From DASVTR01 sp033855775 (GTDB lineage Bacteria > Acidobacteriota > Blastocatellia > Pyrinomonadales > Pyrinomonadaceae), in assembly GCA_033855775.1 (NCBI GenBank), contig JAWVFT010000114.1, positions 1 to 17,600 of the forward strand: DNA of 17,600 nucleotides. Direction: 5' to 3'. The notes under the pieces were generated by a model. That model worked only from the letters and a program-made list of their open reading frames with translations. It did no database searches and was not told the origin of the DNA. The position numbers were made by a program, and so were the translations under genes. Positions 6,901 to 14,283 of this stretch are shown in pieces. Every line of letters starts with the position of its first letter. Within the stretch, counting starts at the first letter, position 1.

Positions 6901-7999
6901 AAAAATTGATGTACTGCGGAATCACAAGGTCTGTGCTGTAGCGTGAGGTGGACGACTCGCGCGCTCGCCGTCCCATCTCGCGCCGCAACTCTTCGTTCAG
7001 GACGAGGCGCGCGGCGTCCGCGCCCATCTTGTCCACGTCGCCCACTTCGCTCAAGTAGCCAGTTTCATTGTCCGTCACGACTTCCGGCACGCCGCCGACG
7101 CGCGAGGCGACGACGGGGACTTCGCAAGCCATCGCTTCGAGCGCGGCCAAGCCGAAAGACTCCTGCTCGGAGGGCAACAAGAGCACATCGGCGACGGAGA
7201 GATAGTCGGAAATCCTGGCTTGCTTGCCGACGAAAGAGCAGTGTTCGTAGATGCCGAGGCAACGCGCGCGATGCTCCGCGTTGACGCGCTCGCTGCCGTC
7301 GCCGACCATCACCAGCCGCGCTTTCGTCTCTCGCAGCACGCGCGCCAGTATCTCTACACAATCGACGGGGCGTTTGACGGGGCGAAAATTTGAGACGTGG
7401 ACGAGCAACGGCTCGTCGTCCGGCGCTAGCTCCTGTCGCAGTTGCGGCATCGGGTGCCGCTGGTAATCCGAAGCGCAGATGAAGTTGGGGATAACTTCGA
7501 TGTCGTCAAACTGAAAAGTCTCTTGCGTGGCCCGCTTCAGGTAATGCGAGATGGCCGTCACGCCGTCCGACTGCTTGATGCCGTAGCGCGTAATCGGCAG
7601 GTAAGAACGGTCTGCGCCGACGAGCGTGATGTCCGTGCCGTGCAGCGTCGTGATGACGGGCAAGCGGCGCGCGGGCTTCAGGCTTTCGCGGGCGAGAATC
7701 GCGCTGATGGAGTGTGGGATGGCGTAGTGAACGTGGAGCAGGTCAAGGTTTTCAGTCTCGGCGACGGTCGCCATCTTCGTCGCCAGAGCGAGCGTGTAGG
7801 GCTGGTGCTCGAAGAGCGGGTAAGACATCATCTCGACTTCGTGAAAACGGACGCGCTCGTTCAGTTCGGTCAGGCGCGTCGGCAAACTCGAAGCGATGAA
7901 GTGAACCGTGTGGCCGCGCGCCGCCAACTCTTTGCCAAGCTCCGAGCCGACGATTCCGCTGCCGCCGTATGACGAATAAACAGTGATGCCGATGTTCAT
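6878..7999 (-). CDS. bshA: N-acetyl-alpha-D-glucosaminyl L-malate synthase BshA
   Basis: BshA is the GT4 glycosyltransferase that joins UDP-GlcNAc to L-malate, the first step of bacillithiol synthesis. It begins MNIGITVYSSYGGSGIVGSE, the BshA version of the N-terminal glycine loop. HYAIPHSISA (91-100), TLHGTDITLVG and VSNFRPVKR (202-210) are family hallmarks, and the EX7E nucleotide-sugar motif runs from E280 to E288 (QESFGLAALEAM). At 373 residues it is full length, and it is cytoplasmic. It overlaps nth by 23 bp and diverges from nfu across a 295-bp gap. The second-step gene bshB1 is about 6 kb away on the same strand; the ligase gene bshC is not in the window. The start lacks a clear Shine-Dalgarno and sits just after the 3' arm of an 8-bp inverted repeat, which may affect translation. 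Confidence 0.95.
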   Translation of the reverse strand: MNIGITVYSSYGGSGIVGSELGKELAARGHTVHFIASSLPTRLTELNERVRFHEVEMMSYPLFEHQPYTLALATKMATVAETENLDLLHVHYAIPHSISAILARESLKPARRLPVITTLHGTDITLVGADRSYLPITRYGIKQSDGVTAISHYLKRATQETFQFDDIEVIPNFICASDYQRHPMPQLRQELAPDDEPLLVHVSNFRPVKRPVDCVEILARVLRETKARLVMVGDGSERVNAEHRARCLGIYEHCSFVGKQARISDYLSVADVLLLPSEQESFGLAALEAMACEVPVVASRVGGVPEVVTDNETGYLSEVGDVDKMGADAARLVLNEELRREMGRRARESSTSRYSTDLVIPQYINFYERVLAA

Positions 8000-8005
8000 T
8001 ATTCA

Positions 8006-8065
8006 GAGGCCGGAAGTTGCCTGTCAGAAGCCGTAAGTTAGCGCGCCTGTCGTTTGACCGGCCTC
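8006..8065 (-). promoter_or_regulatory. Possible structured leader of bshA (long-loop stem)
   Basis: GAGGCCGG (8006-8013) and CCGGCCTC (8058-8065) are perfect 8-bp inverted arms separated by 44 nt. In the bshA transcript the downstream arm ends 6 nt before the ATG, covering the place a ribosome-binding site would occupy. Within the loop, CAGAGGCCGGAAGTTGC is partly repeated as CAGAAGCCGTAAGTTAGC. Control of translation by this stem is inference. Confidence 0.35.
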
Positions 8066-8084
8066 AAACTTCGAGCCCCTGATA

Positions 8085-8124
8085 GCAAGAAAGCAGGAGG
8101 CCCTCGCAACCTCCTGCTTCTTGC
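8085..8124. other. Strong hairpin in the bshA-nfu divergent gap
   Basis: GCAAGAAAGCAGGAGG (8085-8100) pairs with CCTCCTGCTTCTTGC (8110-8124) over 15 bp with one bulged A and a 9-nt loop. No T-tract follows on the plus strand. It is upstream of both genes: ahead of the nfu promoter and in a possible long bshA leader. It could be a bshA leader structure, a boundary terminator or an extragenic palindrome. Confidence 0.6.
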
Positions 8125-8190
8125 CTCAACTTGTCTCACCTGTAAAAGGGGGGTCAAGCGAGAATCAAAGTATATGCCCATGCAATGCTT

Positions 8191-8220
8191 TTAGCAATAG
8201 CCGGACGAAAGAGGTATAAT
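8191..8220 (+). promoter_or_regulatory. Sigma-70-type promoter of nfu
   Basis: A perfect TATAAT (8215-8220) lies 18 bp downstream of TTAGCA (8191-8196), which matches the -35 consensus at four of six positions. Transcription would begin near 8227, leaving a leader of about 68 nt before the nfu ATG at 8295. This is the clearest promoter in the window. Confidence 0.55.
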
Positions 8221-8294
8221 GACGAGCAATTAAAGCATCGTTAAGAGCATCTAAGTTACGCGTTGAAAGATGATTGAAGTGGTGGAGAAAAGTT

Positions 8295-8861
8295 ATGCCG
8301 AAAATCAGTGATATTGAAGAGACGCCGAATCCGAACGCCGTCAAATTTATTCTCAAAGAGCCGGTCACGAATGGCACGGCCAGACAATTCGATTCGGCGG
8401 AGAAAGCCGAAGACGATGCGCTGGCGAAGGCTTTGTTTGAGGTCGGAGAGGTCGCGTCGGTCTTTTACATGGATAAGATGATTACGGTCGAGAAGCGGGA
8501 CGAGGGCGATTGGGACGACTTACTGCCGAGGCTCGCCGTGCCGATTCGCGCCGCCGAAGCGGTCGCTTCAAACGGCGCGGCTGCCGCTGCCGCCGCCGCC
8601 ATCGGAGGCTCGATTGCAGCCGCCGTCAGCGACGACCCGCGACTGGCCCAAATCAACGAGATACTCGATGAAAAGGTGCGCCCCGCGTTGGCGGGCGATG
8701 GCGGCTGGCTGGAAGTCCTGAACTTGAAGGAGCACACGCTGAGCATTCGTTATCAGGGCGCGTGCGGCAGTTGCCCTAGCTCGCTGTCTGGAACGCTGAT
8801 GGCTATCGAAGGAATGCTCAAGCAGGAAGTTGACCCGGAAATCGAAGTCGTCGCCGTCTGA
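8295..8861 (+). CDS. nfu: Nfu-type iron-sulfur cluster carrier protein
   Basis: This 188-residue protein has an N-terminal Nfu_N domain (IEETPNPNAVKFIL, residues 7-20) and a C-terminal NifU-like domain (about 115-188). The latter has KVRPALAGDGGWLEV and the cluster-binding pair GACGSCPSS (C157, C160). It would bind a [4Fe-4S] cluster between two subunits and pass it to target enzymes. An alanine-rich linker (94-111) joins the domains. The ATG at 8295 has GGAG 7 nt upstream. A TTG at 8274 would place that ribosome site inside the gene and is rejected. It diverges from bshA and has its own TATAAT promoter. A possible functional link is that the neighbouring glycosylase needs a [4Fe-4S] cluster and bacillithiol assists iron-sulfur metabolism in Bacillus. 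Confidence 0.94.
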   Translation: MPKISDIEETPNPNAVKFILKEPVTNGTARQFDSAEKAEDDALAKALFEVGEVASVFYMDKMITVEKRDEGDWDDLLPRLAVPIRAAEAVASNGAAAAAAAAIGGSIAAAVSDDPRLAQINEILDEKVRPALAGDGGWLEVLNLKEHTLSIRYQGACGSCPSSLSGTLMAIEGMLKQEVDPEIEVVAV

Positions 8862-8904
8862 AAATCTGAGGCCAACTAAAAGTCTCAGGCCAGGTTTTCA
8901 ACTT

Positions 8905-8946
8905 AAGAGCCGCGCCCGTTGTCTTAACGAACAACGCGCGGCTCTT
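8905..8946 (+). terminator. Hairpin downstream of nfu, possible terminator
   Basis: AAGAGCCGCGC (8905-8915) and GCGCGGCTCTT (8936-8946) form a perfect 11-bp stem, extended by GTTGT/ACAAC above a 2-nt bulge, about 45 nt after the nfu stop. Only a short CTCTT end, not a T-tract, follows, so intrinsic termination is uncertain. The rest of the 284-bp gap holds no gene; a weak TATGAT (9029-9034) might be a -10 for the next gene. Confidence 0.45.
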
Positions 8947-9145
8947 GCGCTGCCCGGCGTTCTTGACGAAAGCTTGCGCGGGCTTTCGTCCTCGCTTTAA
9001 CCTTTCGCTTCGGCTTCAATCTTTGAGTTATGATAGCGGGCGCGCGGGGCATCCATATTTTCGGAACCGTTCAACGATTCGCGCGTATCTTCATGAAGAG
9101 CACCCTTCCGGCGCGAGCAGCGCTTTTTCAGTGGAGACAAAAACA

Positions 9146-11095
9146 ATGAATCAACGCTTTCAACTTCCGGCGATTGCGCTTTGCCTGACGGCCCTTTGCG
9201 CGCAAGCCGCAGGGCAGACTCCTTCCGGCAAGACCGCTGCTCCGGGCGCGGGCAAGCAGGGCAAGAGCGCGGCGGGCGCGCGAGCGAGCGTTGACCCGCT
9301 GGCCAGAGAGAGACGCGCGACCGCGCTCGCGCTAGCGACCGCGCTGGCCGAGGAAGCGCGCTCGTTTCGTGATGAGCAGTTGCGGGCGCGCGTGCTGGCG
9401 CGCACGGCGGATGCTTTGTGGGACACGGAGACGGAACGCGCCCGCTCTCTCTTTCGCAGAGCATGGGACGCGGCGGAGACGGCTGACCGCGAGAGCTTGA
9501 AACGGCTCGAAGAGCAACGCGGCACAAGCGCCGCTCGTGACCCCGGCTTCACGGGCAATGCTTCACACTTGCGCTCCGAAGTCTTGAATCTGGCGGCGCG
9601 TCACGACCGCGCGCTGGCCGAAGAGTTCATCGCCAAAACAATCGCCGCCACGGAAGAGCCTTTCACCGTTTCGGCTGGCCCCGGCGGCGGGACAATCGAA
9701 CTCGCCACGCCCGACCCTGAGAATCCGCCGATGGCTGTGCTCGCGCGGCTCGACCTCGCCACACGCTTTTTGGATGAAAGCGACATTGAGCACTCGTTGC
9801 AGTTTGCGGACAAGGGGCTTGAGCGCGTCACGTCGTATGGCATTACGTATCTCTCGCGACTGCGGGAGAAGAATCAGGCGGCGGCTGACCAACGCTTCGC
9901 CGCGCTGCTCGTGCGCTCGGCCAACGACCCCGCTTCCGATGCGACCACTGTTTCCCTGCTCTCGTCCTACGCCTTCACGCCTTTTCTATACGTCATCGCG
10001 CGCCGCGACGGGCAGAATCACACCAGCCAGCAGCGGGATAAAATCGTCGCGCCCGTGATGCAGCGGGAACTGCTCGCGGCCTTCTTCCGCGCCTCCGCGC
10101 AGATATTGCTGCGCCCGCTGTTGCCGCCGGACCAGGACCGCACGCTGGCCGGACGCCCCGGCTTGTACTTCACCATCGCGCGGCTGTTGCCGCTCTTCGA
10201 GCAGCACGCGGCGGATTACGCGCCGGAGCTTCGCGCGCAACTCGGAGCCTTGACGCCCGACGCGCCCGAGCAGTTTCGCAACGGGCAGAGCAGCATGCTG
10301 ACGCGCGGACTCGTCCCCGAAGAGACGATGAAAGACGAAGGGCAGGAAGCGCTCGACAATCTGGACCGCGCGCCGAACGGCGAAGCGCGCGACATGCTCT
10401 ATGCGCGGGCCGCGCTCTCCGCCGCGCGCAAGGGCGACGCCCGCGCCCGCGATTACGTTGACAAGATTGACGACGCCGACCTGCGCAAGCAAGCGCGCGC
10501 CTATGTGGACTTCACGCTCGTCGGGCGCGCTGTGGAGAAGAAGGATACGACGGAAGCCCTGCGGCTGGCGCGCACAGGCGAACTGACCAACGTGCAACGC
10601 GCCTATGCCTTGCTTGAGATAGCGCACCTCTTGGCGAAGACTGACCCGACGCGCGCCGCCGAACTCCTGGACGAAGCTCTGGCCGAAGCCAGACGCATCG
10701 GCGGCGGCGACGCAGACCGCCCGCGCTCGCTCTTCGGCGTCGCGACAAGGTTTTATGAGCTTGACCGCAACCGCGCATGGGAAGCCTTGAGCGAAGCCTT
10801 GAAGGCGGCCAACTCCAACAATGAGTTTACAGGCGAGGACGCGGAGATTGTCTCCCGCTTCATCACCAAACGCGGCTCTTCGACCACCAACTTCACGGTT
10901 GACATCTTCGACCTCAACCTTATCTTCAGCCTGCTCGCTAAAGACGACTTGACGCGCGCCGTCGAGTTGTCGAAGAGCTTCACGAACGAAGCCCCGCGCT
11001 CCGTCGCCATGCTCTCAATCGTTCGCGCCGTCCTCGCGCAAAAACCGTCCGAGCGCCGCATCGTCAGCGACCAGCAGGAAATCAGAAACGATTAA
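9146..11095 (+). CDS. Secreted alpha-helical repeat protein of unknown function
   Basis: This 649-residue protein begins MNQRFQLPAIALCLTALCAQAAGQ, a signal peptide probably cut after AQA or AAG. A low-complexity Gly/Ala/Lys linker runs to about residue 45. The rest is almost all helix-forming, with short A/L/R/E-rich segments resembling TPR or other alpha-solenoid units, for example EARSFRDEQLRARVLARTAD near 60-80 and RAYALLEIAHLLAKTDPTRA near 490-510. No catalytic motif is visible. The ATG at 9146, with GGAG about 10 nt upstream, is preferred over one at 8945 because the signal peptide starts there and the upstream 67 codons look non-coding. It is probably periplasmic and may be a scaffold. 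I do not recognise the family and assign no function. The gene stands alone, facing hmuV. Confidence 0.85.
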   Translation: MNQRFQLPAIALCLTALCAQAAGQTPSGKTAAPGAGKQGKSAAGARASVDPLARERRATALALATALAEEARSFRDEQLRARVLARTADALWDTETERARSLFRRAWDAAETADRESLKRLEEQRGTSAARDPGFTGNASHLRSEVLNLAARHDRALAEEFIAKTIAATEEPFTVSAGPGGGTIELATPDPENPPMAVLARLDLATRFLDESDIEHSLQFADKGLERVTSYGITYLSRLREKNQAAADQRFAALLVRSANDPASDATTVSLLSSYAFTPFLYVIARRDGQNHTSQQRDKIVAPVMQRELLAAFFRASAQILLRPLLPPDQDRTLAGRPGLYFTIARLLPLFEQHAADYAPELRAQLGALTPDAPEQFRNGQSSMLTRGLVPEETMKDEGQEALDNLDRAPNGEARDMLYARAALSAARKGDARARDYVDKIDDADLRKQARAYVDFTLVGRAVEKKDTTEALRLARTGELTNVQRAYALLEIAHLLAKTDPTRAAELLDEALAEARRIGGGDADRPRSLFGVATRFYELDRNRAWEALSEALKAANSNNEFTGEDAEIVSRFITKRGSSTTNFTVDIFDLNLIFSLLAKDDLTRAVELSKSFTNEAPRSVAMLSIVRAVLAQKPSERRIVSDQQEIRND

Positions 11096-11102
11096 GGATG
11101 AA

Positions 11103-11158
11103 GCGCGAAGTGGAAAGTGGAAAGTGGAAAGCGTGAAGTTGGAAGTGGGAAGTTGAAA
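11103..11158. repeat. Second 7-bp tandem repeat array (unit near GTGGAAA)
   Basis: Eight consecutive 7-bp units run GCGCGAA, GTGGAAA three times, GCGTGAA, GTTGGAA, GTGGGAA, GTTGAAA. The array begins 8 bp after the stop codon of the helical protein and ends 30 bp before the hmuV stop, filling the convergent gap. The period equals that of the array at 2524-2720, but the unit sequence differs and it does not invert. Confidence 0.85.
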
Positions 11159-11187
11159 AATAGAAAGCGCGTCTCTCAACCTGCTGT

Positions 11188-12021
11188 TCAGACGCCATCA
11201 ATTCGCGTGGCCGCGGCGCTCTCTTGAGACGACGGCAACAAGGGCATCGGCACGACGAGCGGGCAGTCCATGAACGGGTGTTTCGAGACGACGGCGCGCA
11301 CGGCGAACGTCTCGTAAATCGCATCGCGCGTCAGCACGTCAACGGGCCGCCCGCAGTTGACGGCGCGGCCTTGATGAAGCATCAAAACGCGGTCGGCGTA
11401 TTGCGCCGCCAGATTCAGGTCGTGAAGAATGACCAGCACGCCTGCTCCTTCATGAGCGAAGCGTCGCGCGACGACGAGCGTGCTGTGCTGGTGCGCCAGG
11501 TCCAGATTCGATGTCGGCTCGTCGAGCAGCAGAAAGCGCTCTCCTGCGGTCGAAGGCTCCCAGATTTGAGCCAGCACGCGCGCCAGATGAACGCGCTGCC
11601 GCTCGCCGCCTGAGAGCGTCGGATACAATCTCTCTTCAAGATGCAGGGCTTCGACGGCTTCCAGAGCCGCGCGCGCGATCTCGTGGTCGCGCGCGCTTTC
11701 CGCTCCGCGCAAGTGCGGGGCGCGGCCCATTAACACGACCTCGAAAACAGTGAACGGAAAGTTGAGCGTCGAGTCCTGCGGCATCACGGCTCGCTGCCGC
11801 GCTCGTTCCAAGAGCGGCCAATCTTTAAGCGAACGCCCGTTCATCAATACTTCGCCGCCCGACAATTGTGTGTCGCCGCAGAGAGCCTTGCGCAGCGTTG
11901 ACTTGCCCGCGCCGTTTGGCCCCACGACCGCCAGCACTTCTCCCGCGCAGAGGCTCACGGAGATGTCCTCAAGCAAGACCGACGGCCCGATGCTGACCCG
12001 CACGCGGCGCGCTTCAATCAA
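11188..12021 (-). CDS. hmuV: Heme ABC transporter ATP-binding protein HmuV
   Basis: HmuV hydrolyses ATP to drive heme import through HmuU. Counted from the start chosen here, it is 277 residues with Walker A GPNGAGKST (34-42), Q-loop Q82 in MPQDSTLNFPFTV, signature LSGGE (136-140), Walker B LLLDEP (164-169) and H-loop H200. The FPFTV stretch and SNLDLAHQH after Walker B are typical of the heme subfamily rather than of cobalamin or siderophore ATPases. The TTG start at 12021 is preferred over a GTG at 12036. GGAGG lies 8 nt before the TTG, and the TTG overlaps the hmuU stop as TTGA, a classic coupled junction, whereas the GTG has no ribosome site. The C-terminus, after MDCPLVVPMP, is a short Ser/Ala tail. 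Confidence 0.93.
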   Translation of the reverse strand: MIEARRVRVSIGPSVLLEDISVSLCAGEVLAVVGPNGAGKSTLRKALCGDTQLSGGEVLMNGRSLKDWPLLERARQRAVMPQDSTLNFPFTVFEVVLMGRAPHLRGAESARDHEIARAALEAVEALHLEERLYPTLSGGERQRVHLARVLAQIWEPSTAGERFLLLDEPTSNLDLAHQHSTLVVARRFAHEGAGVLVILHDLNLAAQYADRVLMLHQGRAVNCGRPVDVLTRDAIYETFAVRAVVSKHPFMDCPLVVPMPLLPSSQESAAATRIDGV

Positions 12022-13115
12022 TGTATCAGCCTCCACTTTCTATCGCGCAAGAGCAGCCAGAGAAAGAAGGGCGCGCCCGTGATGGCCGTCAGGATTCCGA
12101 TGGGCAGTTCGGCTGGCGCGACGACGGTGCGCGCCACGAGGTCTGCGCCAACCAGCAGGCTCGCTCCGAGCAGGGCCGAGCCGGGCAGCAGAGCGCGATG
12201 GTCAGGCCCAATCATCAATCGCAGCAGATGCGGCACGACCAATCCGACGAAGCCTATCAAGCCCGTCAGCGCGACCCCGACGCCGACCACCAGCGCGACC
12301 ATCACCACGACCAGCCGCTTGACGCGCTCGACATCGAAACCCAGATGCCCCGCTTCCGACTCGCCGAGCAGCAGCGCGTTGAGCGGGCGCGCCAGTCGCG
12401 GGAAAAGCAGGAGCGGGAGAAGGACGAAGGGCGCGGCGACCAACACGGAAGTCCACGTCGCGCCGCCGAGGCTGCCGAGTTTCCAGAAGGTCAGGCTGCG
12501 AATCTGCGTGTCGGTAGCGTAAAAGGTCAGGAAGCCGGAGAACGCTTGCGCCAGCGCGTTGATGGCGATGCCCGCGAGCAAGAGCGTCGCCACGATTGTT
12601 TGCCCCGCGATGGTCGCCAAACGATAGACGAGCATCGTTGTGACGAGCGCGCCTGCGAAGGCCGCGAAAGGAAAGACAAAAAGTTGGAGCACGGGCGGCA
12701 GGCTGAAGGCAACGGCGTCGCCGATGATGACGACCATCGTGGCGGCAAGGGCCGCGCCGCTGGAGATGCCAATCAAGCTTGGGTCGGCCAGAGGATTGCG
12801 AAACAAGCCCTGCATCGCCGCGCCCGAAACGCCAAGGCCCGCGCCGACGATGAGGCCGAGCGTGACACGCGGCAGGCGTATGTAGAGCAGCGTGGCTTCC
12901 TGTTGGGCCGTGAACTGCCACGGCAGATGAAGGCCGACGCGCCGGCCGATGATGGACAAACACTGCAAGAGCGAAATCTCGACGGCGCCCTTGTCAACCG
13001 CCAGAAACGCGACGACGAGAAGCAGTCCGACCAGAGCCAGCAAGACGCCGCGAGCGCGCCCGCGATTCGACTTCACACGCCAGCCGGGAAAGATGCGGGC
13101 CGCGACTGATGACAC
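12018..13115 (-). CDS. hmuU: Heme ABC transporter permease HmuU (FecCD family)
   Basis: This 365-residue integral membrane permease has about ten hydrophobic segments and the FecCD signature GLGVSGAAMQGLFRNPLADP followed by SLIGISSGAALAA, near residues 91-125. A GLIGFVGLVVPHLLRL stretch near 280-295 is also typical. It forms the inner-membrane channel of the heme importer with HmuV. The start is a GTG at 13115 that shares its G with the TAG stop of hmuT, with GGAGAG 8 nt upstream inside hmuT, so translation is probably coupled. The N-terminus is a positively charged cytoplasmic stretch before the first helix near residue 23. Family members import heme, cobalamin or siderophores; heme is preferred because of the flanking hmuT and hmuV. 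Confidence 0.93.
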   Translation of the reverse strand: MSSVAARIFPGWRVKSNRGRARGVLLALVGLLLVVAFLAVDKGAVEISLLQCLSIIGRRVGLHLPWQFTAQQEATLLYIRLPRVTLGLIVGAGLGVSGAAMQGLFRNPLADPSLIGISSGAALAATMVVIIGDAVAFSLPPVLQLFVFPFAAFAGALVTTMLVYRLATIAGQTIVATLLLAGIAINALAQAFSGFLTFYATDTQIRSLTFWKLGSLGGATWTSVLVAAPFVLLPLLLFPRLARPLNALLLGESEAGHLGFDVERVKRLVVVMVALVVGVGVALTGLIGFVGLVVPHLLRLMIGPDHRALLPGSALLGASLLVGADLVARTVVAPAELPIGILTAITGAPFFLWLLLRDRKWRLIH

Positions 13116-14119
13116 TACTTGCGCTCTCCGTCAGAAACAGACACAGGAGATTTGACGTTCTCGGTCACGCTCAATTCAGGATGAAGCTTGCGGACTAAAT
13201 CCTGCACGGCGCGTCCGACGCTTGGGCCGAAGCCTTGAAAGTAAATATCGCTGACGGCCACGATGCGGCGCGCTTTGCCCGCCGGAGTCAGAGCCACGCC
13301 GGGAAATTTCAGCACGCCGTCAACGCCGCCGCTTCGCTCAAAACTTCCTTCGGTCATCAGAATAACATCCGGCGCGGCGTTAATCACGGCTTCGTCCGTC
13401 ATCTCCCTAAAACCCTGAAAGCCGTCCATCGGATTCGTCCCGCCGGCGAGGCGAATCATCTCGTCAATCGTCGTCCCCTTGCCTGACATAGTGGCGTTCG
13501 GCATGTTCGGCCCACGCCCTATGAACAAGACCCTCGGCTTAGACCTGGTTCGCGCCAGCAGGTTTCCGACTTCGCTCATGTCGCGGTCAATCGAGTCGGA
13601 CAACTCCGCGCCCTTCGCGTCAACGCCGAGCGCGCGGGCGATGGCGCGGACTTTCTCCTTCACCGCTTCGACCGTGTAGTTGGCCGAAAGAGAGAAGACG
13701 GTGACGCCCGTGTTGCGTAGTTGGTCAACGACCTGCGGCGGCCCCGCGTCGGTCGGCAAGATGACGAGCGACGGGTTCAAAGCCAGTATGCCTTCAGCCG
13801 AGAGCGTCGTGCGCGGCCGGGTCTTCGGCAGCCCGCTCGTCTCCTTCAGATAGTCGCTGCTCGAATTGTCAACTCCGACCAGCCGCGAGCCGAGGCCGAG
13901 CGCGTAGATGGTTTCGGTCGTGGCCGTGCCGATTGAGACGACGCGCGAGCTATCGTTAATCGTGACGCCTTTGCCTTCCGCATCGTTGACGGTGATGCCC
14001 GCCGTCTTGTTCGACGACGGCTGGCGGCAGGCCGGAAGAGAAGCCAAGCAGAAGATGACGAGAAAGAGCGCAAAGAGAGAGCGGGCGTTTGTGAATCTTG
14101 TTTGGTTTCGCTGTCGCAT
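13115..14119 (-). CDS. hmuT: Heme-binding lipoprotein HmuT (periplasmic substrate-binding protein)
   Basis: HmuT captures heme and delivers it to the HmuU-HmuV permease. From the ATG at 14119 it is 334 residues and starts with a lipoprotein signal peptide ending in the lipobox LPAC (C31), so the mature protein is lipid-anchored in the periplasm. HmuT-type blocks follow: RVVSIGTATTETIYALGLG, LSAEGILALNPSLVILPTDA, AGGTNPMDGFQGFREMTDEA and FPGVALTPAGKARRIVAVSD. These fit heme-binding HmuT better than BtuF. An upstream in-frame ATG at 14167 would put 16 extra residues before the signal peptide and lies inside a hairpin, so I reject it. The gene begins a three-gene operon. A diderm host would also need a TonB-dependent receptor, and none is in the window. 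Confidence 0.9.
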   Translation of the reverse strand: MRQRNQTRFTNARSLFALFLVIFCLASLPACRQPSSNKTAGITVNDAEGKGVTINDSSRVVSIGTATTETIYALGLGSRLVGVDNSSSDYLKETSGLPKTRPRTTLSAEGILALNPSLVILPTDAGPPQVVDQLRNTGVTVFSLSANYTVEAVKEKVRAIARALGVDAKGAELSDSIDRDMSEVGNLLARTRSKPRVLFIGRGPNMPNATMSGKGTTIDEMIRLAGGTNPMDGFQGFREMTDEAVINAAPDVILMTEGSFERSGGVDGVLKFPGVALTPAGKARRIVAVSDIYFQGFGPSVGRAVQDLVRKLHPELSVTENVKSPVSVSDGERK

Positions 14120-14140
14120 AAGAAGTCCGAAGGCAATCTT

Positions 14141-14172
14141 AAGGAATGAAAGAGCGGCGGCTTTCATTCCTT
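14141..14172 (-). promoter_or_regulatory. Perfect 12-bp hairpin in the hmuT leader
   Basis: AAGGAATGAAAG (14141-14152) and CTTTCATTCCTT (14161-14172) form a perfect 12-bp stem around an 8-nt GC-rich loop. It ends 21 nt upstream of the preferred hmuT start, so it would lie in the 5' leader of the heme-import mRNA or mark the end of bshB1 transcription. No T-tract follows on the minus strand, and I see no cobalamin-riboswitch elements nearby. Confidence 0.55.
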
Positions 14173-14283
14173 GAAGGCGAACATCTGCTGTTTGATGAGA
14201 CGCGCAAGATTAACCTCGTCGCCGACCTACTACCATCACTCGTAGTCCCTGGAATCGAGCGAGAACGACGCGAGCGTTTGCCT

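Noticed and set aside
12021..13109. A 362-codon plus-strand open frame opposite hmuU
   Set aside because: Its composition (Arg, Gln, Asp and Glu rich, low complexity) is the mirror of a hydrophobic membrane protein, and hmuU has a complete FecCD signature and coupled start.
11188..14119. Cobalamin importer BtuFCD instead of HmuTUV
   Set aside because: HmuT-type sequence blocks and the heme-subfamily ATPase motifs fit better, and the leader has no cobalamin riboswitch elements.
14168..14283. tRNA-like T-arm (CTCGATTCC on the minus strand) in the bshB1-hmuT gap
   Set aside because: No acceptor or anticodon stem can be drawn around it, so it is not a tRNA gene.
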